Source: Pogonophryne albipinna (lineage: Eukaryota > Chordata > Actinopteri > Perciformes > Artedidraconidae). From it: 64,000 nucleotides of DNA. The first letter of the stretch is position 1. Each line of letters starts with the position of its first letter. Positions 60,900 to 64,000 of the stretch are shown here, in pieces. Location: assembly GCA_028583405.1 (NCBI GenBank), contig JAPTMU010000156.1:1-64000 (forward strand), given 5' to 3'. The translations under genes were made by a program, and so were the position numbers. The notes beneath the pieces are model-generated. The model was given only the letters and a program-made list of their open reading frames with translations. It was not told the origin of the DNA and did no database searches.

Positions 60900-62860
60900 T
60901 CATGAATTAATCGAGGAGATCTCCCCTCAACTACTGCGCGGATCAGACAGAAACGCTGCGCTCTCCCCAACCTTGCAGGTGCTGATTCAACACAGTCTCA
61001 CTCCCTGATAGTCCAATAGCGACGCTTGGTCAGGGTCCCGTGGCGTCCAGTTGTGACGTAAAGAGCTTTCAACTGATTGCAATGTTTCCCATCGGCGGAG
61101 GTATTTGACGCTCCGGGAAGCACTGCATCGGTCCATGTCGGCGGCAGTTAAAGGCAATGTGAGCGTCCATTCCCATTGGATAACGGAGGATTTTACACCC
61201 GGAAGTAAGTATTCTCCTTAATGTTGATTGATTTTACAGTGATATCTGCACTACTCATCAACTCAAACACCTAATTGATTGGTTTAAATTGTGTACAATG
61301 CTTTTGTATTTTTCCCCTTCGATTCGGAGAAACAAATATTTTTTCAGAGTTTAGGATGGCCGAAGACACTACACTACCCAGAATCCTCAGCTATCGTTCC
61401 GCTTTGCTCGACAAACCCCGTGATTAGTCCTCAAGCTCTATGATTGGTTGACCTCCAACTGCATTCCAGATGGAAAAAAACGTTTCGTAAAAGATAAAAT
61501 CATACTTTATTCAGCAGTGTTTGCTTTACTCTTTGAAATTCATCACATGAATGCATTGTAATAAATGGTTTGGCTGCATTAAATATTACACATCTGTCGT
61601 AGTTCTTTATTTATCTAATGAGATCGGGCCTCAGAATAAACCGGAAAATATTATTTTACCGTTAGTTTTAATTTCACAATAAAGTTAGTAGTAATATTTT
61701 GTTTTGATATTATTGTTTTTTTTATTAACTACTAGACCGCTGGGTCATGTTAAGACCATCTTTTCTGTGTTGCTGTGGGTTTTTTCCATCGCTTTTGTGT
61801 TACAAATATCAAAACAATAACAAAATATATCCGTCGTAAACTAAACCAGAAACATTGTCAACTTGACAGCTTTTTAACCCAAACCACTTACTGGTTAAAA
61901 ACATTATTACACGTTTAGAGTAATTGCAATGCAGGAAGATTGTGTTGCTTTTTAATTGTTTTAAAGTGCCTTTTTCTTAATGTCTTTCATTTTTGGAAAG
62001 CACTTTTGAATGTGTTATATTTGATGAAAACATATAAATATTAAGAGTACATACAAAATAGTGGGACAGTAGAAGGTGAATGATATAATAGAATAGAAAA
62101 TATCAAGAAGATACTGTAAGTGATCTCTACAATAAAACAGTTTAGTGCCGGATGTCAAAATATATTAATAGGAGGATGTGCAAAACAGGCAAACTAATTA
62201 GGCTTTATTTAAACATTAAAGAATACTTTAGGTTAAGGTCTTCTTTTAAATAAGCAAAAAGCTTTGGGGGTATCTACAGATAAATATTAAGCCTGACAAA
62301 GTACTTTACGTCTAATATATTGCATGGTTTGTTTTGGGACTTGACAATCAACTTCCTGCAATGTTAACGATGTTGAAGCACTTATTTTAACTGATATTAT
62401 ACATATTAATTATACTCTTATAAGATGTATGTAGATAGAATAAGAAATATGCAGAATACAACAGTTTAATGGAGTAAGTATACACACATATTGATAGATG
62501 TCTTGTAATGCACTGTTGAGGAACCTGTGACCCAAGTTTTTAATTCATTGCATAACTACACCGTAGTTGTGTATATGATGTGTCAATAAACCTTAGGAAA
62601 TCTTGAAAGGGATGTGCAAAATAGCCATTATATACAGTCTTTAATGATTAGAGAATAACGAGTAATGAATATGCTATAGGGATCTGCAGATACATATGTA
62701 GTCTTCTCAAGCACCCACTACCAAATGGGGTATAGATTTTTGGGATTTTCATGAGCTAGTGCTTTTTAAGTCCTGTGGGGGGGGTCACAAATTGGATAAT
62801 ATATTGATTTCAAACAATGTCAGTGAGCTGCAGCATCAATTATTTTTGAATGTGTAATAC
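60900..62860. other. No gene recognised
   Basis: AT-rich intergenic DNA. Neither strand gives a recognisable family. Confidence 0.4.
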
Positions 62861-62867
62861 ATAAGAA

Positions 62868-63480
62868 TCAGTTGATTGTTACTATTAATGAACTGGACAT
62901 GCAGAAGAGGCTAACATGATCACAAAACATTGTCAACATTGATTTTCCATGTCTCTCCTTTCCATAACCTGCACCCTCTCTTCCATCTTCTTGAGTCTCT
63001 CTGTCTTCTTCCTGTTCATTACTCTCTCTGTCCTCTACTCTTTCTCTTTGTTCAATCTCTCCCTCGTTGTTCACTTTTTGCTCCTCCTCACTTGTCGCTC
63101 CAGCCAGTGAATTAAAAGCAATTCGGCAATTTAGTTCATTTCACTTGTTTGTTTGCATTATTTTATTTTATTTAAATATGTTTTGTTTGATTCTCAAAAG
63201 AGAACAAGGATGTAAGCAAATTGTATTTTATATAATTGTATGTTATTATGACATCATAACTGCAATAGATGTATGTTGTTTTAAAAGTATGCCTATTGTC
63301 TATATTGTAAATGAAGACTAAGTTATGGATAGATGGATAGATAGATGGGGTTATTATGCCTACATTATTTTGTGTGTGACTGTACCTGCAGTTCCTCCCT
63401 GATTTCCATCACATTTCTGTCTCTCTGACTGTCCTGTCTCTTCCTTACCAACGCTGAGCCTCGACTGACGTAGTCTTTTC
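62868..63480 (-). other. Possible degenerate minus-strand coding remnant
   Basis: On the minus strand, 63480-63390 reads SRGSALVRKRQDSQRDRNVM and continues to CTGCAG|gtacag, a donor-like site. 63110-62930 contains a Glu/Arg-rich stretch (RLKKMEERVQVMERRDMENQ in one frame) suggestive of a coiled coil. The frames are not continuous and the composition is simple, so this may be chance. Confidence 0.2.
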
Positions 63481-64000
63481 ATTATATCGGAGTCAGTGTA
63501 AAAATAAAACAATACAATGTTATATCTTCAATGTTTACTCGGATTGAAATGAAAGAAAAGCATTACAACGTTTGTTAAAAGGTAATCCTTCTGACATTGG
63601 ATGAATGTAATTAACTTTAGCTCTCTAGCTAGTTTATTCACGCAATTTAAACCAAAGTATAGCCTATAGGCTGCAATATAAGTTAGTGTGCATGTTGTCG
63701 GACGTCCCTGATTAAAGTAGAGCGTTCACTTTAGTCAGTGGACTAACCATCTGCTGGTCCTATGATGTCCTGTGAGGAACAGAAAACACAAGCAGCCCGC
63801 TGGACTCAGATCTCTAGATACCTCATCACTCCTCTGCTCCGATACAAGTCCGGGGCCCTTTCTCATTTCTCTAACTCCCCTCCTCGACTCCCCTCCTCGA
63901 CTCCCCTCCTCGACTCCTATCCTCGAGACTTAGTCCCGCCCACAGGAGATGCGAGCCGAGGAGGGGAACCGAGGAGAGAGGAGGGGAAGCAGCAGGCGGT
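63481..64000. repeat. Intergenic with a 13-bp x 4 repeat
   Basis: actcccctcctcg repeats at 63874, 63887 and 63900, with a variant at 63913, every 13 bp. Nothing else was recognised to the window end. Confidence 0.85.

Overview
The window reads as a ray-finned fish (teleost) chromosome segment. No bacterial or viral gene organisation is present. Almost everything recognisable is a transposable element of the kinds that crowd fish genomes: L2/CR1-type and Tx1/L1-type LINEs, hAT, TTAA-target and other terminal-inverted-repeat DNA elements, a Ty3/gypsy and BEL/Pao retrotransposon, and long CA, GT and TA microsatellites. A few host-type genes lie among them. One run of exactly 1000 N (44356-45355) marks an assembly gap of unknown true size.

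The dominant structure is a pair of inverted arms, about 4771-12650 (left) and 50950-60240 (right). Each arm carries a C2H2 zinc-finger gene with the same two recognisable coding exons: a 33-nt exon starting MEE(N/K)KKTPGAQ, a roughly 4-kb intron holding the same 5'-truncated Tx1-like LINE and the same TTAA MITE, and one large finger exon. The genes diverge. The left gene is on the minus strand (11640 to 6884, 9 fingers) and the right gene on the plus strand (51198 to 57084, 12 fingers). Comparing the arms gives empty sites for several later insertions: a 490-bp solo LTR, a 630-bp MITE and a roughly 245-bp LINE/SINE tail on the right, and a 551-bp MITE, an hAT piece and an 80-bp LTR-like insert on the left. 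It also reveals a clean 37-bp micro-inversion and an expansion of near-identical fingers in the right gene.

Region by region. 1-1735: higher-order tandem repeat with a 699-bp period. 2482-4770: decayed LINE ORF1 with zinc knuckle, a TTAA MITE, and a LINE 3' end. 4771-12650: left arm. 12650-26000: nested DNA transposons, some with perfect target duplications, and a TA satellite. 26057-30000: hAT and BEL gag remnants. 30001-36484: 5'-truncated Ty3/gypsy element with a 1585-codon uninterrupted pol. 37165-41000: tandem repeat and an L2 LINE interrupted by an hAT element. 41030-43577: BEL/Pao gag-protease-RT pseudogene. 45850-45950: fragment of a histone H3 3' end with an intact histone stem-loop. 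46984-48044: SWIM zinc finger plus YqaJ nuclease gene (minus strand) with two lesions. 49161-50742: MITE, dispersed repeat and a GT microsatellite. 50950-60826: right arm. 60831-64000: mostly unannotatable, with weak exon-like traces on the minus strand.

The two zinc-finger genes are the best candidates for functional host genes. The gypsy pol is the only long intact transposon ORF. Family assignments come from motif recognition by eye. No alignment or database search was run.
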